IMG/VR virus record: IMGVR_UViG_3300020457_000019 | Span: 1 to 48,221 of that record | Source of the DNA: a virus | Length of the DNA stretch: 48,221 nucleotides | Reading direction: 5' to 3' (one strand) | Shown here: positions 1-9,309 of the stretch, in pieces | How positions within the stretch are numbered: position 1 is the first letter of the stretch | Layout: each line of letters starts with the position of its first letter | Position numbers and translations under genes: made by a program | Notes under the pieces: generated by a model | What the model was told of the DNA's origin: nothing | What the model saw: the letters and a program-made list of their open reading frames with translations, nothing else | Databases searched by the model: none

Positions 1-122
1 TAACTTAATGGGCACAATGAAACAAAGCTGGCCGAAGACATGGGGCTGGATACCAGATAATATGGCAACTTTGGATGACGATAGTCCAGATGTTAAACGT
101 ATTAAAAATATTAATGAAGGTG
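1..122. repeat. Terminal overlap of the circular assembly (left copy)
   Basis: The first 122 bases recur at 48100-48221 with two differences: C at 28 against T at 48127, and C at 79 against T at 48178. Both fall in third codon positions (Ser AGC/AGT and Asp GAC/GAT) of the gp16-like gene, so they are silent. The overlap lies in the middle of a reading frame that continues across it. It is therefore a circularisation overlap, not the physical terminal repeat of the virion DNA. The unique genome is about 48,099 bp. Confidence 0.95.
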
Positions 123-3100
123 TAGGTCTATCCTTTGCTAGTGATTTTATTTTAGGTGCTAACAAACTAATCAAATCTATAAAAGGAGTTGATGAAGCAA
201 CACAATGGATACCTAAAAGTGAACAAGCTAAGAATTGGGTAAAGAGTCAGGACCTTAAATTTGGAAATCTCTCCGATAATGTAGGAGAGGATGCAATGAT
301 GGTAAATGACGCAAGACGTGTTGCAGAGCTAGATGATATTGGTAGATACAACATAAGCCAAGGTGCTGACCTAAATAAACCTGTTAAGGGAGTACATGAT
401 ATTTATGACGATTACGAAATAGGTTACAGATCAGCTGATTCAGGAGGATTACTTGGAGCTGAGTTTGATTCATATCGTATGGCTAATAATATTGATTCAG
501 TACATGGAAGAGTTGGAAGTGTATTCACTCCCGGAGCGATGAAGAATAGCTTAGATCTAGATGATCTAGGAATGAAAAAGTTAAGTGCTATCAGTAAACG
601 TATTAAAGATGTAGATATAGATTGGAAAGGTTCTAAAGGTCAATATATTAAAAAAGCTGATGTTGTAAAACATGGAGAAGATCTTGCAGCTGCTCTTTAT
701 GATTTCGATAGTGTCGATCAAATGAAGAGAGTTCTAGATAAGAAATTCTTTAAAGGTATAGATGCTGATACACAAATTAGGACATTAAGTTCTGAAGGAG
801 TTGTTGGAGTTGTTAAAGCTATTGGAAAGTATTTTGATGATTATCTAAATATGGACTTAGCTAAAGCTCAAGCTTATGTACGAGAATCTCTATCTGGTCA
901 AGTATCTGATATGGCTGAAGCTATGAGATATATGGATGGAACAGCTGCTGTTAAACAAGCAAAAGCTAATATTTTAGATAGGTTAGAGTACTTGATGAGA
1001 ATGCAAGCCATGACGAAGTACGTCAGAGGTAGAGCATTATCAATGTTAAATTGGCAGCAAAAGATTGGTGCAGTATTCAGCAGTAAAGGAAAGAAGAATC
1101 AATTATTTGACGAAGCAATCACTCTTATAAATAAAGAAAAAGATATAACAGCTGATCAATTAAAACTAATTAAGGAAGATACTCGTAGAACAATTAATTT
1201 AATAAAAGAGTTAGATCAAACAAAACCACATATGCTCGAGCCACTTATGTTGGCTTATGAAACAGCTGATGGAAATGTTAAAACTATTTCTCAATTAAAT
1301 ACTTGGTTTAAAGGTTCTACATCTGATTTCACAAGACTTATATACGATAGATCTCCAAATATGCCATCAGTATTAACTCAAGCTATATGGGGTAATATCT
1401 ATAACTCTGTTCTTTCGGCTTTCGGTACACCTATTAAAGCTGGTTTCTCGAACATGGTTCTAATGATTGAACGACCTCTAGCAACTATGGCTGGAGCTAT
1501 TGGTAATCCAGAGCTAATGAGACGTGCTCAATATATGTACACAGTAGGAATGGTGGATACTCTCCAACAAGCTACTAAACATATGAAAGTGGTATTTAGA
1601 CAAGCTTGGAAAGACCCTAGTTCTGTGAACTACATTATGAGATCTGATATAGCAGTAAAGAACGATAGAACTATGAAAGCTCTACGCTCTTTTGCTGATG
1701 CCAAGATGATGGAAGGATATGAAGGACCTTCAATGATGCTTCATAGAATTGAAGCTTTGAATGATTTAGCTGAACATCCTGCACTAAGATTTAGTGCTAA
1801 CGCTATGACAGCGTTTGACGGATTTGTAAGATCATTTATTGGTTCAGTCGAAGCTCGTGGTCAAGCATACGATTTACTTAAGAAAGGAAAAGGTCAAATA
1901 ACTGAGAGACAACTTAAGTCGATTAGTAAAGGTATATACGATGAGATGTTTGATGAGACAGGAATGATATCAGACAAAGCAGTCCAGCACGCAAGTAAAG
2001 AAATCGCGATGAACATGGATATGCCAGTTGTTGATGGAATGAATGAACTACTAAGACATGTCCCAGCTCTTAAACCTTTTATGATGTTCCCTCGTACCGC
2101 AGCCAACATGATTGCGTACACAGGAAGTCATAACCCCCTTGGTTTATTTGTTAGAAGTTGGAATGATTTTAAGTATGCTTTTGATGACCCTAGAACCAGT
2201 ACAGCAAACGTCCAGAAACTGTTAGCTGCTAGAGATATTGATGTAAACAAAGTAGATATGCGAGCTGCATATGACACTATCAGAGCTGAAATGCTTGGAA
2301 GAAAAGCTATCGGTACTCTTAGTGTTATGTCTGCTGTCGGAATGATGACTACAGATCGGCTACATGGAAACGGACATTACGATAAAACTACACAGAGAAC
2401 AAGAAGGGACCTTGGTTGGGCACCTAGAAGTTTCAAAGGTTGGGATGGTAAATGGTATAGCTATGACGGATTAGGAGCTATTAGTGATTGGATTGCTTTA
2501 ACAGCAGACATCATGGATAACGTCGATACTCTTGAAAACTTTAATGATGTAGAAATCTGGTTAAATAAAGCTGGATTCTTATTAAGTGCAAACCTTACTA
2601 ACAAAACTTTCTTAGCTGGACTAGAACCTATGTTTGATATCTTTGCAGGAAACCCTGCGGCTTTAGGTCGTTGGACTTCTAGTTTTGGTAGTGGACTTGT
2701 TCCCGGTTCTGGACTAAGAAATGAACTTAGTAGATTGCTTACTCCTCAATTAAAAGAAGTAGAACAAGAGTTTAGTCAACTTATGGCTAACAGAAATGTC
2801 ATCGCTAAAGACATGCTTCCAGACAAATACGACTGGGTAGATGGTGGAATTGTTAGAGAACCTGACAGTTTCCTTGGCAGATTATGGAACACATATATGC
2901 CAGCTTTCAAATCTAGTGGTGCTATTAGTCCAGAAAAACAATTCTTAATTGATATTGGTTTTGATGCTCGTCCTCAGTTGAACACTAATGGTAAAGGTAT
3001 CGAATACTCTCCAAAAGAAAGATCAGCTATTACCGACATGTTAGGTAAAGATGGAATCTTTAAACGTGAAGTAGCCAGAATCATGAAGACTCAAGCTGGT

Positions 3101-3349
3101 AGAGAATTTATTAAAGATCTCAAGAAAGCAAGAAGTACTGGAGTTGAAGTAGATAGAAAGAAATTTAATAGGATTCATACTTTGATCACTAATGCCTTAC
3201 GTAGAGCACAAAATATTGCTGCCAGCCGTATTGAGCAGAGGGGACAAATAGAACAGAAAACAAGTCTGAATAAACAACTAAATGATGCCCATTTACGTGG
3301 CGACGTAGACGAAATTATAAGACTTCAAAAAATTCGCAATAGTCTCTAA
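1..3349 (+). CDS. Internal virion protein (T7 gp16-like), C-terminal part
   Basis: This is the continuation of the gene that starts at 47489. Read across the circular junction the product is about 1319 residues, in the size range of T7 gp16 (internal core protein D). In T7 that protein is ejected with the genome and forms part of the channel across the cell envelope. The frame is open from base 2. The segment is mostly helical and charged, with scattered hydrophobic stretches, and ends in a basic, glutamine-rich tail. Assignment rests on position (after the gp15-like gene, before the tail fibre) and length, which match the T7 order 14-15-16-17. I see no transglycosylase domain like the one at the N-terminus of T7 gp16. 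The start of the tail-fibre gene follows after 6 bases. Confidence 0.85.
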   Translation, partial: NLMGTMKQSWPKTWGWIPDNMATLDDDSPDVKRIKNINEGVGLSFASDFILGANKLIKSIKGVDEATQWIPKSEQAKNWVKSQDLKFGNLSDNVGEDAMMVNDARRVAELDDIGRYNISQGADLNKPVKGVHDIYDDYEIGYRSADSGGLLGAEFDSYRMANNIDSVHGRVGSVFTPGAMKNSLDLDDLGMKKLSAISKRIKDVDIDWKGSKGQYIKKADVVKHGEDLAAALYDFDSVDQMKRVLDKKFFKGIDADTQIRTLSSEGVVGVVKAIGKYFDDYLNMDLAKAQAYVRESLSGQVSDMAEAMRYMDGTAAVKQAKANILDRLEYLMRMQAMTKYVRGRALSMLNWQQKIGAVFSSKGKKNQLFDEAITLINKEKDITADQLKLIKEDTRRTINLIKELDQTKPHMLEPLMLAYETADGNVKTISQLNTWFKGSTSDFTRLIYDRSPNMPSVLTQAIWGNIYNSVLSAFGTPIKAGFSNMVLMIERPLATMAGAIGNPELMRRAQYMYTVGMVDTLQQATKHMKVVFRQAWKDPSSVNYIMRSDIAVKNDRTMKALRSFADAKMMEGYEGPSMMLHRIEALNDLAEHPALRFSANAMTAFDGFVRSFIGSVEARGQAYDLLKKGKGQITERQLKSISKGIYDEMFDETGMISDKAVQHASKEIAMNMDMPVVDGMNELLRHVPALKPFMMFPRTAANMIAYTGSHNPLGLFVRSWNDFKYAFDDPRTSTANVQKLLAARDIDVNKVDMRAAYDTIRAEMLGRKAIGTLSVMSAVGMMTTDRLHGNGHYDKTTQRTRRDLGWAPRSFKGWDGKWYSYDGLGAISDWIALTADIMDNVDTLENFNDVEIWLNKAGFLLSANLTNKTFLAGLEPMFDIFAGNPAALGRWTSSFGSGLVPGSGLRNELSRLLTPQLKEVEQEFSQLMANRNVIAKDMLPDKYDWVDGGIVREPDSFLGRLWNTYMPAFKSSGAISPEKQFLIDIGFDARPQLNTNGKGIEYSPKERSAITDMLGKDGIFKREVARIMKTQAGREFIKDLKKARSTGVEVDRKKFNRIHTLITNALRRAQNIAASRIEQRGQIEQKTSLNKQLNDAHLRGDVDEIIRLQKIRNSL

Positions 3350-3355
3350 AGACAA

Positions 3356-5311
3356 ATGACAACTACATATACCGATAACGGGACTAATACTCCTAATGGA
3401 ACCCATTTGGATTTCACCTTTACTTTTCCCGTTTTACAAACTGAAGATGTGAAAGTTGCTCTTAATGGAGTAACACAAACTACAACTAAATATTCCGTAT
3501 CCACCTCGCCCACCGCAAAAATAACTTTTAATAACACCAGCGTTGATAGCTCTGTACAAGAAAGTACAGGTGCTCCTAAGACTGGTGTTCTAGTAAGAGT
3601 TTATAGAGAGACAGTAGTCCACAAAAACAATGGTGACTCTGACCCTAAAGCTGTATTTTCAGTTGGGTCAGCTATTCGTGCAGGAGATCTTAATAACAAC
3701 GTAGATCAAGCTTTGTTCGGTATAGCTGAGTTACAAGAGAGAAAAACCCAAACTGAGAATATTCAAGATGGGGCAGTAACAAGTAATAAGATTCTTGATG
3801 GAACTATTGTTGATGCTGATATTAGTGGAAGTGCTGCTATAGCACAAAGCAAGATTGCTACAGGAAACTTACCTAGTGGCATAACCGTTAATTCAGGAAA
3901 CATCGTAGATGGTTCTATTGTTATTGGAGATCTTCAACCGGGAACTCTTGACAGTAGATACTATTCAGAAACTGAACTAGATGCTGGGCAACTAGACAAT
4001 AGATACTACACAGAAACTGAGCTTAATGCTGGACAATTAGATAATAGATATTTTACAGAGACCGAGTTAAGTGGAGGTCAATTAGATAACAGATACTTCA
4101 CAGAGACAGAATTAAATGCTGGTCAATTAGATACTAGATATTTCACAGAGACTGAATCTGACGCTAGATTCTTACGTCAAGATTCAACTGACGTTATAGA
4201 TACTGCGGCTACTTGGACTATAGGAAATACTCACGTTGCAACAACTGGAGCTATCGAAGCTCGTATTGTTGACCTTATTGATGACGTTGGTGGCTTTGAT
4301 GCGATAGCTAATGAAACCAGTTTCCCGGCGACAAACCCACAAGGTACTGCTGGACAATCTGCAATCCTTAGTATTGCTGCTGTGTCTACAACTTTAACTC
4401 CAACCGCTAATGTAATTACTATTGCTAACGGAGCTGGAACTGGAAATACAGTCACAATTAATAACGTAACTGCAAGTTCAATTCCTAGTGGATTTGGATT
4501 ATTAGTTGAATCTACTGCGACTACTCATACATATAATTTCCATAGATTAATTCCTAAAGCTTTAGACGTTAATACCGTTGCAACCAACGTTACTAACATT
4601 GCAGCTGCTGGTGCGAACGTAGTTGATATCAATAACTTTGCTGATAAATATATTATTAGCAGTTCAGCTCCTACTCAAAGGAATGATGGCTCGTCATTGC
4701 AGAATGGCGATCTTTGGTACGACAGTTCCAACCTTGTGATGATGGTTTATGACGGAACCGCAGGAGATGGTTTCTCCCCTATCACACCTAGTCAATCAAC
4801 TATTACAGCTATTAATAGTGTTTCTGGTCACGTTACTTTTACAGAGGATTTAGGAAGCATTGCTGATGCTATAAATACTGGCTCAGGAAATAACTCTATC
4901 AATACTGTTGGAGCTGCAATTACAAATGTCAATACGACTGCGACAAACATTGCAAACGTAAATACAGTTGCAGGAGCAATAGCAAACGTTAATACGACTG
5001 CTGGAAGTATTGCAAACGTTAATACTGTTGGAGCTGCAATAGCTGATGTTAATAGATATGCAAATGAATATCTCATTCAAAGTGGAACTCCATCATCTCC
5101 CAGCGGAGGAGATCTTTGGTTCAACTCCACAGCTAATCAACTTAACTATTACAACGGAACTGCATGGGTAGCTATAGCTCCCGGTATTGCTGGATTAATA
5201 AACGACGCTAACCCTGCGTTAGCAAATCATCTGGACTGCAACGATAAGAACCTTACTGAGGTAGGGACAGTTTCTGGAGACAATTTACAAATAGATTTCG
5301 GTACTCTTTAA
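3356..5311 (+). CDS. Tail fibre protein (T7 gp17-like N-terminus)
   Basis: The 651-residue product begins with a domain of about 150 residues of the T7 gp17 N-terminal type (an early TYTDNGTNTPNGTHLDF stretch, then VYRET and a DLNNNVDQALFGIAEL-like helix). In T7 this domain anchors the fibre to the tail. Behind it lie five 15-residue repeats of the type LDNRYFTETELNAGQ (about residues 198-272). Further on are a repeated NVNT-T/V-IA motif (about 520-565) and two copies of a GDLWY/GDLWF module (about 440-490 and 565-610). The repetitive shaft suggests a trimeric fibre that contacts the cyanobacterial surface. It abuts the S74-terminated protein at 5312 with no gap, so the two probably form one fibre assembly. 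The distal part differs from T7, as expected for host-range genes. Confidence 0.9.
   Translation: MTTTYTDNGTNTPNGTHLDFTFTFPVLQTEDVKVALNGVTQTTTKYSVSTSPTAKITFNNTSVDSSVQESTGAPKTGVLVRVYRETVVHKNNGDSDPKAVFSVGSAIRAGDLNNNVDQALFGIAELQERKTQTENIQDGAVTSNKILDGTIVDADISGSAAIAQSKIATGNLPSGITVNSGNIVDGSIVIGDLQPGTLDSRYYSETELDAGQLDNRYYTETELNAGQLDNRYFTETELSGGQLDNRYFTETELNAGQLDTRYFTETESDARFLRQDSTDVIDTAATWTIGNTHVATTGAIEARIVDLIDDVGGFDAIANETSFPATNPQGTAGQSAILSIAAVSTTLTPTANVITIANGAGTGNTVTINNVTASSIPSGFGLLVESTATTHTYNFHRLIPKALDVNTVATNVTNIAAAGANVVDINNFADKYIISSSAPTQRNDGSSLQNGDLWYDSSNLVMMVYDGTAGDGFSPITPSQSTITAINSVSGHVTFTEDLGSIADAINTGSGNNSINTVGAAITNVNTTATNIANVNTVAGAIANVNTTAGSIANVNTVGAAIADVNRYANEYLIQSGTPSSPSGGDLWFNSTANQLNYYNGTAWVAIAPGIAGLINDANPALANHLDCNDKNLTEVGTVSGDNLQIDFGTL
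3947..4171 (+). repeat. Five tandem 45-bp (15-residue) repeats in the tail fibre
   Basis: Five consecutive in-frame units encode LD-[ST/N]-RY-[YF]-[ST]-ETE-[LS]-xAGQ-like repeats; the last unit diverges into DARF. The DNA copies differ mainly by synonymous changes, so the repeat is maintained at protein level. Units of this kind form shaft segments in phage fibres, and their number can change by recombination. Confidence 0.9.
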
Positions 5312-6442
5312 ATGGCAAAATTATTAAAATTAAGACGTGGTACTACAACTCAGCACGGGTCATTTACTGGTGCTGAAGGCGAAGTAACAATAGATACTAC
5401 AAAAGATACAGCTGTCGTACATGACGGCTCACAAGCTGGTGGAAGACCTCTTCTTAGAGAAGACTTATCTAACCTTCCAGCAGGAACAATAGATAACGCA
5501 GACATTAACGCATCTGCTGCAATAGCTGGAACTAAGATTTCTCCAAACTTTGGAACTCAAGATATAACTACTGAAGGTAAGATCTTATTTTCAAACTTAT
5601 ATCCTACTGAAGCTTCCTTACCTAATGCCAGTACTTATCATGGTATGTTCGCTCATGTTCATGGGACAGGAGCTGCTTACTTTGCTCATGGTGGAAACTG
5701 GATAAAATTAGCACAAGTTGATGGGTCTGATAACCTTGCTGTCGCTGGAAACATTACAGTTACAGGAACAGTTGATGGTAGAGACGTAGCCGCTGACGGT
5801 ACTAAATTAGACGGTGTGGAATCTTCAGCCACCGCAGATCAAACTGCTGCTGAGATAAGAACACTTGTTGAGTCAGCTACTGACAGTAACGTTTTTACTG
5901 ACGCTGACCATACAAAATTGAACGGCATTGAAGCGTCAGCGACTGCCGATCAGACAGCTGCTGAAATAGCATCTGCACTTAATGGGCAAGATGTGTTAAC
6001 AACAGGAATTATAGGAAGAGATAGTACTGATTATTTTTCTTTTACAGACAATACACAATGCGATCTTTATATAAACGGTAGCAACGAGTTTAGATTTGAA
6101 GCTGATGGCGATTTTCATGCAGATGGAGACGTTATAGCTCAATCAACAACTACAGCATCTGATAGAAGACTAAAAGAAAATATTGAAGTAATACCTAATT
6201 CTTTAGAAAAAGTACAAGCATTAAATGGTGTGTCCTTTGACTGGAAGAAGACTGGAGAAAAGAGTGCTGGTGTTATAGCTCAGGAAGTACAAGAAGTACT
6301 ACCAGAAGCTGTGAAGGAAGTAACTCCAGTAGGAGGTGGAGATAGTCACTTAACAGTTAACTATCATGCTTTAACTTCAATTCTTATTGAATCAATCAAA
6401 GAACTAAAAGCAGAAATAGAAGAATTAAAAGGAGGTAAATAA
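5312..6442 (+). CDS. Fibre/tail spike protein with C-terminal S74 chaperone domain
   Basis: The 376-residue product ends in an intramolecular chaperone (peptidase S74) domain, about residues 285-376. Its hallmarks are SDRRLKENI, then ALNGVSFDWK, then GVIAQEVQEVLPEAV, closing with a helical ELKAEIEELK coiled coil. In this family the domain drives trimerisation of a beta-helical fibre and then cuts itself off at the Ser in the SDRRLK motif. The middle carries two copies of a repeat containing LDGVESSATADQTAAEI / LNGIEASATADQTAAEI, common in marine phage fibres. Its ATG follows the stop of the gp17-like gene directly. It is probably a distal fibre or a second adhesin. The S74 assignment is secure; the exact place in the virion is inferred. 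Confidence 0.88.
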   Translation: MAKLLKLRRGTTTQHGSFTGAEGEVTIDTTKDTAVVHDGSQAGGRPLLREDLSNLPAGTIDNADINASAAIAGTKISPNFGTQDITTEGKILFSNLYPTEASLPNASTYHGMFAHVHGTGAAYFAHGGNWIKLAQVDGSDNLAVAGNITVTGTVDGRDVAADGTKLDGVESSATADQTAAEIRTLVESATDSNVFTDADHTKLNGIEASATADQTAAEIASALNGQDVLTTGIIGRDSTDYFSFTDNTQCDLYINGSNEFRFEADGDFHADGDVIAQSTTTASDRRLKENIEVIPNSLEKVQALNGVSFDWKKTGEKSAGVIAQEVQEVLPEAVKEVTPVGGGDSHLTVNYHALTSILIESIKELKAEIEELKGGK

Positions 6443-7647
6443 TGGCTTGCCCAGATAGCGGTCCAATTAAAATCTCTGATTTAGTAGCTGAATTTGGTGG
6501 TAATGCTCCTCATGCTTTGAGTGAGTACTATCGTGATGGAGGTGAAGTTCCCGGGAACAATACAAGTGTCCCAACTTCTGGACAGATATCTTTAACTCAG
6601 TTCTATTCAGCTGTTAATGAAATACAACACATAATAAGCACCAATACAAATCACTTCAATGCACAAACTGCATTCAGTTCCCATTGGAATACAACAGTCC
6701 CAAAGAGAGTTATTATCAACTCCGGAGTAACTGTTGGTGCTACAACAGGTAATGATGCTTTCCATATCCCTTCAGGAATGGCAGGCACATTAGTCATTGA
6801 TAACAATGGAAATATCCACGGGCATGGTGGAGCTGGTAGCTCTTCAGGTGCTGGTTCAGGCGGTGGCGATGCAATGCAATGCGACCAATCTACTGGAGTA
6901 ACTGTTAACAATAACGGACAAATCTACGCCGGAGGTGGCGGAGGTGGAATCGGTGGTAGCGGTGGCTCTGGCGGAACTGGCGGCGGAGGAGGTACCGGAG
7001 GAAACGGTCATATTAACCGTAAATACTACGGTCCCGGTAGATATCAATATATCAACGGACGACTTGACGGTACCAACTCTTGTTGGTTCTACGCGGCTAG
7101 TCATACCTATGCAGTTTGGGGTGGCTATACCAACCAATGTTATGACTCAGGTTGTGACGCTTATTGGTGGTGTTATGAAAACGTCTATACCAACGGAGGT
7201 TCCGGAGGTTCAGGTGGTGGCGGTGGAAATGGCGGTGCCGGAGGTGCCGGCGGAAACGGTCAAGGTCATAACCAAGCTCAAGCTAATGGTTCAGCTGGTG
7301 CAGCTGGTACATCTGGCTCAGGTGGTTCATCTGGAGCTAACCCCGGAAATAATGCCGGACAAGGTGGTACTGGAGGAACCGGTGGAACCGGAGGACAAGG
7401 TGGAACTGGCGGAAACGGTGGTACATGGGGTACTGCTGGAGGTGCTGGAGCTACAGGAAATACTGGAGACACAGGAGCTACTGGAGCTACTGGAAACAAC
7501 GGAAACCAAACTAATGGTGGAAGTGGTTCTGGAGGTAGTTCAGGTTCTGGAGGTTCCGGTGGTTCTGGAGGAGGTTCAGCTGGATACTACATAAAAAATA
7601 GAAGTTACGTAACACTAAATCAAAACGGCAACGTTGCCGGTCAATAA
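6442..7647 (+). CDS. Glycine-rich tail-associated protein
   Basis: The 401-residue product has a short N-terminal domain of about 55 residues (GPIKISDLVAEFGG through ISLTQFYSAV) of a type common in cyanophage structural genes, then a domain up to about residue 150. After that come two very long Gly/Ser/Thr/Ala-rich tracts (GGSGGSGG, GATGNTGDTGATGATG), separated by an aromatic and Cys-containing insert (about residues 190-250, rich in Tyr, Trp and Cys). The C-terminus returns to a non-repetitive YYIKNRSYVTLNQNG. Glycine-rich arrays of this kind occur in phage adhesins as bundles of polyglycine helices that bind receptors. The start overlaps the stop of the preceding gene by one base, so the proteins are probably made together. 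The repeats create long spurious open frames on both strands. Confidence 0.75.
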   Translation: MACPDSGPIKISDLVAEFGGNAPHALSEYYRDGGEVPGNNTSVPTSGQISLTQFYSAVNEIQHIISTNTNHFNAQTAFSSHWNTTVPKRVIINSGVTVGATTGNDAFHIPSGMAGTLVIDNNGNIHGHGGAGSSSGAGSGGGDAMQCDQSTGVTVNNNGQIYAGGGGGGIGGSGGSGGTGGGGGTGGNGHINRKYYGPGRYQYINGRLDGTNSCWFYAASHTYAVWGGYTNQCYDSGCDAYWWCYENVYTNGGSGGSGGGGGNGGAGGAGGNGQGHNQAQANGSAGAAGTSGSGGSSGANPGNNAGQGGTGGTGGTGGQGGTGGNGGTWGTAGGAGATGNTGDTGATGATGNNGNQTNGGSGSGGSSGSGGSGGSGGGSAGYYIKNRSYVTLNQNGNVAGQ

Positions 7648-7649
7648 CT

Positions 7650-8075
7650 ATGGCAAATTTAAAATTTAAAATTAAAGATGTGACTGTCAACACCGTCGGA
7701 GTTGAATACGAAGATGGGTCAGTCGCTACAGTTCCTATTACGAAAGGAATGAATCAAGAACAAATTTATGATGTTGTAAAAGCTTATAACTATAAATTTG
7801 ATGAGTTTGAAAAACAGAGTGACGTTCCAGTTACTGCATCAGAGGATTGGATTCAATTAACCCCTGAAGAAGAGAGAAAGTTTACATATAAAGAAGCAAG
7901 ACAGTTTGCAGCACCCCAGCTGTGGGAAGTTGTCTATGCAGACTACTTAGCAAGAAAAGGGGATACTTCTTATCAAGTAAAGATTGATGAAAAGATAGAC
8001 GCATTACTTGCTGCGTTCCCTAAAGACGACAAAACTTATACCCTAGAAGAGATCAGGAAATGGGATGAAAGTTAA
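7650..8075 (+). CDS. Hypothetical protein, late tail region
   Basis: I do not recognise this 141-residue acidic protein. It contains a small beta-rich N-terminal part (KFKIKDVTVNTVGVEYEDGS) and a charged helical C-terminal half. It lies 2 bases after the glycine-rich protein gene and its end overlaps the next start by 11 bases, so it is part of the fibre/late operon. A role as fibre accessory or assembly protein is possible from position only. Confidence 0.7.
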   Translation: MANLKFKIKDVTVNTVGVEYEDGSVATVPITKGMNQEQIYDVVKAYNYKFDEFEKQSDVPVTASEDWIQLTPEEERKFTYKEARQFAAPQLWEVVYADYLARKGDTSYQVKIDEKIDALLAAFPKDDKTYTLEEIRKWDES

Positions 8076-8439
8076 TCATTCTCCATTTATAAATGAGACA
8101 GCAATAAATCCTTTAAACGGAAGATTATATTTTCTACAGGATTGGTATGAAGTCTGCAATGGAAATAACTTAGCAATCATTAGATTCGATGATATTGAAC
8201 TAGAGGAACCTAAACACCGGGATAGAGTACTTAATTGTGAAATCCGATATCCCGGGATTCTTTATAGGGAAGATGGTAAGAGAAAACTTAAGTTAATAGA
8301 CGGTAGACATAGAATCAAACGTCTACAAATACTTGGTGCAAAAGAAGGAATGTTTTATGTACTAAGACATAAGCACTTGTGGAAACTTACTCATAGACCT
8401 TTAAAAGAAGACTACCCAAAACCCACCATGATTAGATGA
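8065..8439 (+). CDS. Small ParB/sulfiredoxin-like domain protein
   Basis: The 124-residue product contains KLIDGRHRIKRLQILGAK (about residues 73-90), close to the D-G-x-H-R-x-x-A/L-x-x-x-x-G nucleotide-binding motif of the ParB N-terminal/sulfiredoxin fold. The rest has few recognisable features. Small single-domain proteins of this fold are frequent in phages, with nuclease, CTPase or regulatory roles, so no specific function can be given. The start overlaps the gene upstream, and the stop codon overlaps the ATG of the oxygenase downstream, which suggests co-translation with the latter. Confidence 0.6.
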   Translation: MKVNHSPFINETAINPLNGRLYFLQDWYEVCNGNNLAIIRFDDIELEEPKHRDRVLNCEIRYPGILYREDGKRKLKLIDGRHRIKRLQILGAKEGMFYVLRHKHLWKLTHRPLKEDYPKPTMIR

Positions 8440-8957
8440 GAATACTCGATGATTTTTTAAGTAATGAGGATTTTTATAAATTAAGAGATAAAGTTTTAAG
8501 TCCAGACTTTCCATGGTTTTTCCAAGAAGGTAAAGTTGAACCTAACGATGGTTTTAGATACGGACACTCTGTATGGATGCCACTTAATGCACTCGTTACA
8601 CCTTTAAGTTTTGAGCTTTATAATCTGATTGCTCCGATAATAAATAAATTAGAAGCGAAAGCAATTACAAGAATAAAGCTAAATTCTGACATAATTACTG
8701 AAGAACCTCACGTTAGTAAGTACCATGTCGATAATGATTGGTGTAACGATAAATATGCGTGGACAGGTATCTATTACCTAAATACTAATAATGGTTATAC
8801 AGAGTTTGAATTTGGAGGGAAAGTTGGCTCTGTCGAAAATAGATTGCTTCTATTTAGGGCAGACCAAAACCATCGAGGAGTAGGACAGACAGATATAACT
8901 AGAAGAGTAGTTCTCAATATAAATATGATGTTGAGCGATGGAAATCCCTATACTTGA
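8436..8957 (+). CDS. 2-oxoglutarate/Fe(II) oxygenase-like protein (copy 1 of 5)
   Basis: The 173-residue product has the core of the 2OG-Fe(II) dioxygenase fold. Metal ligands are H97-x-D99 (in KYHVDND) and distal H146 (in QNHRG), followed by the co-substrate Arg in TRRVVLN (R156/R157). Strand motifs WTGIYYLN and NRLLLF flank these residues as in the prolyl-hydroxylase-like family. Such enzymes use O2 and 2-oxoglutarate to hydroxylate proteins or small molecules; the substrate here is unknown. The gene overlaps its neighbours on both sides by 4 and 20 bases. It resembles the copy at 10536 closely enough to be a paralogue. Confidence 0.8.
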   Translation: MRILDDFLSNEDFYKLRDKVLSPDFPWFFQEGKVEPNDGFRYGHSVWMPLNALVTPLSFELYNLIAPIINKLEAKAITRIKLNSDIITEEPHVSKYHVDNDWCNDKYAWTGIYYLNTNNGYTEFEFGGKVGSVENRLLLFRADQNHRGVGQTDITRRVVLNINMMLSDGNPYT

Positions 8958-9309
8958 ACTTCCGGGTCCATTCTTTATAGACACAGTATCAATACCTTTA
9001 CCTACAGGTAAGGTTCCTTTTTATAAACCTTTAGTTATACCTCCGAGTCAATTGCAGGCACCTGAAGGTGTAGAAGCGGAAGCAACTGAAGAACCAGAAA
9101 CTGGAATAAGGAGAGTTGATGTCCCATTTACGGATTTCAAAATGCCTCTCCCGGAAAACGAAATATTAGTAACGGCTGGAACAACTGCGGTTGTTTCTGT
9201 AGCAGCCACCCTTACGGCTACAGCAGCTTTTAAATGGGCGGTTACTGCACTAAAACCAATACTTAAAACAGCATGGAAGAAGATAAGCCAATCAAAGAAA
9301 AAGGTTTAA
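8938..9309 (+). CDS. Predicted single-pass membrane protein
   Basis: The 123-residue product has a proline-rich N-terminal half (PIPLPTGK, PFYKPLVIPPSQLQAPEG) and an Ala/Val/Thr-rich hydrophobic segment at about 77-106 that should span the membrane. A strongly basic tail follows (KKISQSKKKV). It overlaps the next gene, a two-pass membrane protein, by 37 bases. Proteins of this type sit between fibre and lysis genes in other marine cyanophages as far as I recall. A role in lysis or envelope contact is a guess from the neighbours. Confidence 0.7.
   Translation: MEIPILELPGPFFIDTVSIPLPTGKVPFYKPLVIPPSQLQAPEGVEAEATEEPETGIRRVDVPFTDFKMPLPENEILVTAGTTAVVSVAATLTATAAFKWAVTALKPILKTAWKKISQSKKKV

Noticed and set aside
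1-122. The terminal overlap as the phage's true direct terminal repeat.
   Set aside because: It lies in the middle of one continuous reading frame and contains two mismatches; T7-like phages have identical repeats in non-coding ends.
7278-7499. Minus-strand Pro/Val-rich open frame opposite the glycine-rich tract.
   Set aside because: Reverse complement of GGN codons reads as Pro/Ala/Thr/Ser; no start signal.
6935-7594. A 219-residue open frame in another frame of the glycine-rich gene.
   Set aside because: GGN-rich repeats produce long stop-free shadows; the Val/Glu/Leu-rich translation is a direct consequence of the repeat in a shifted frame.
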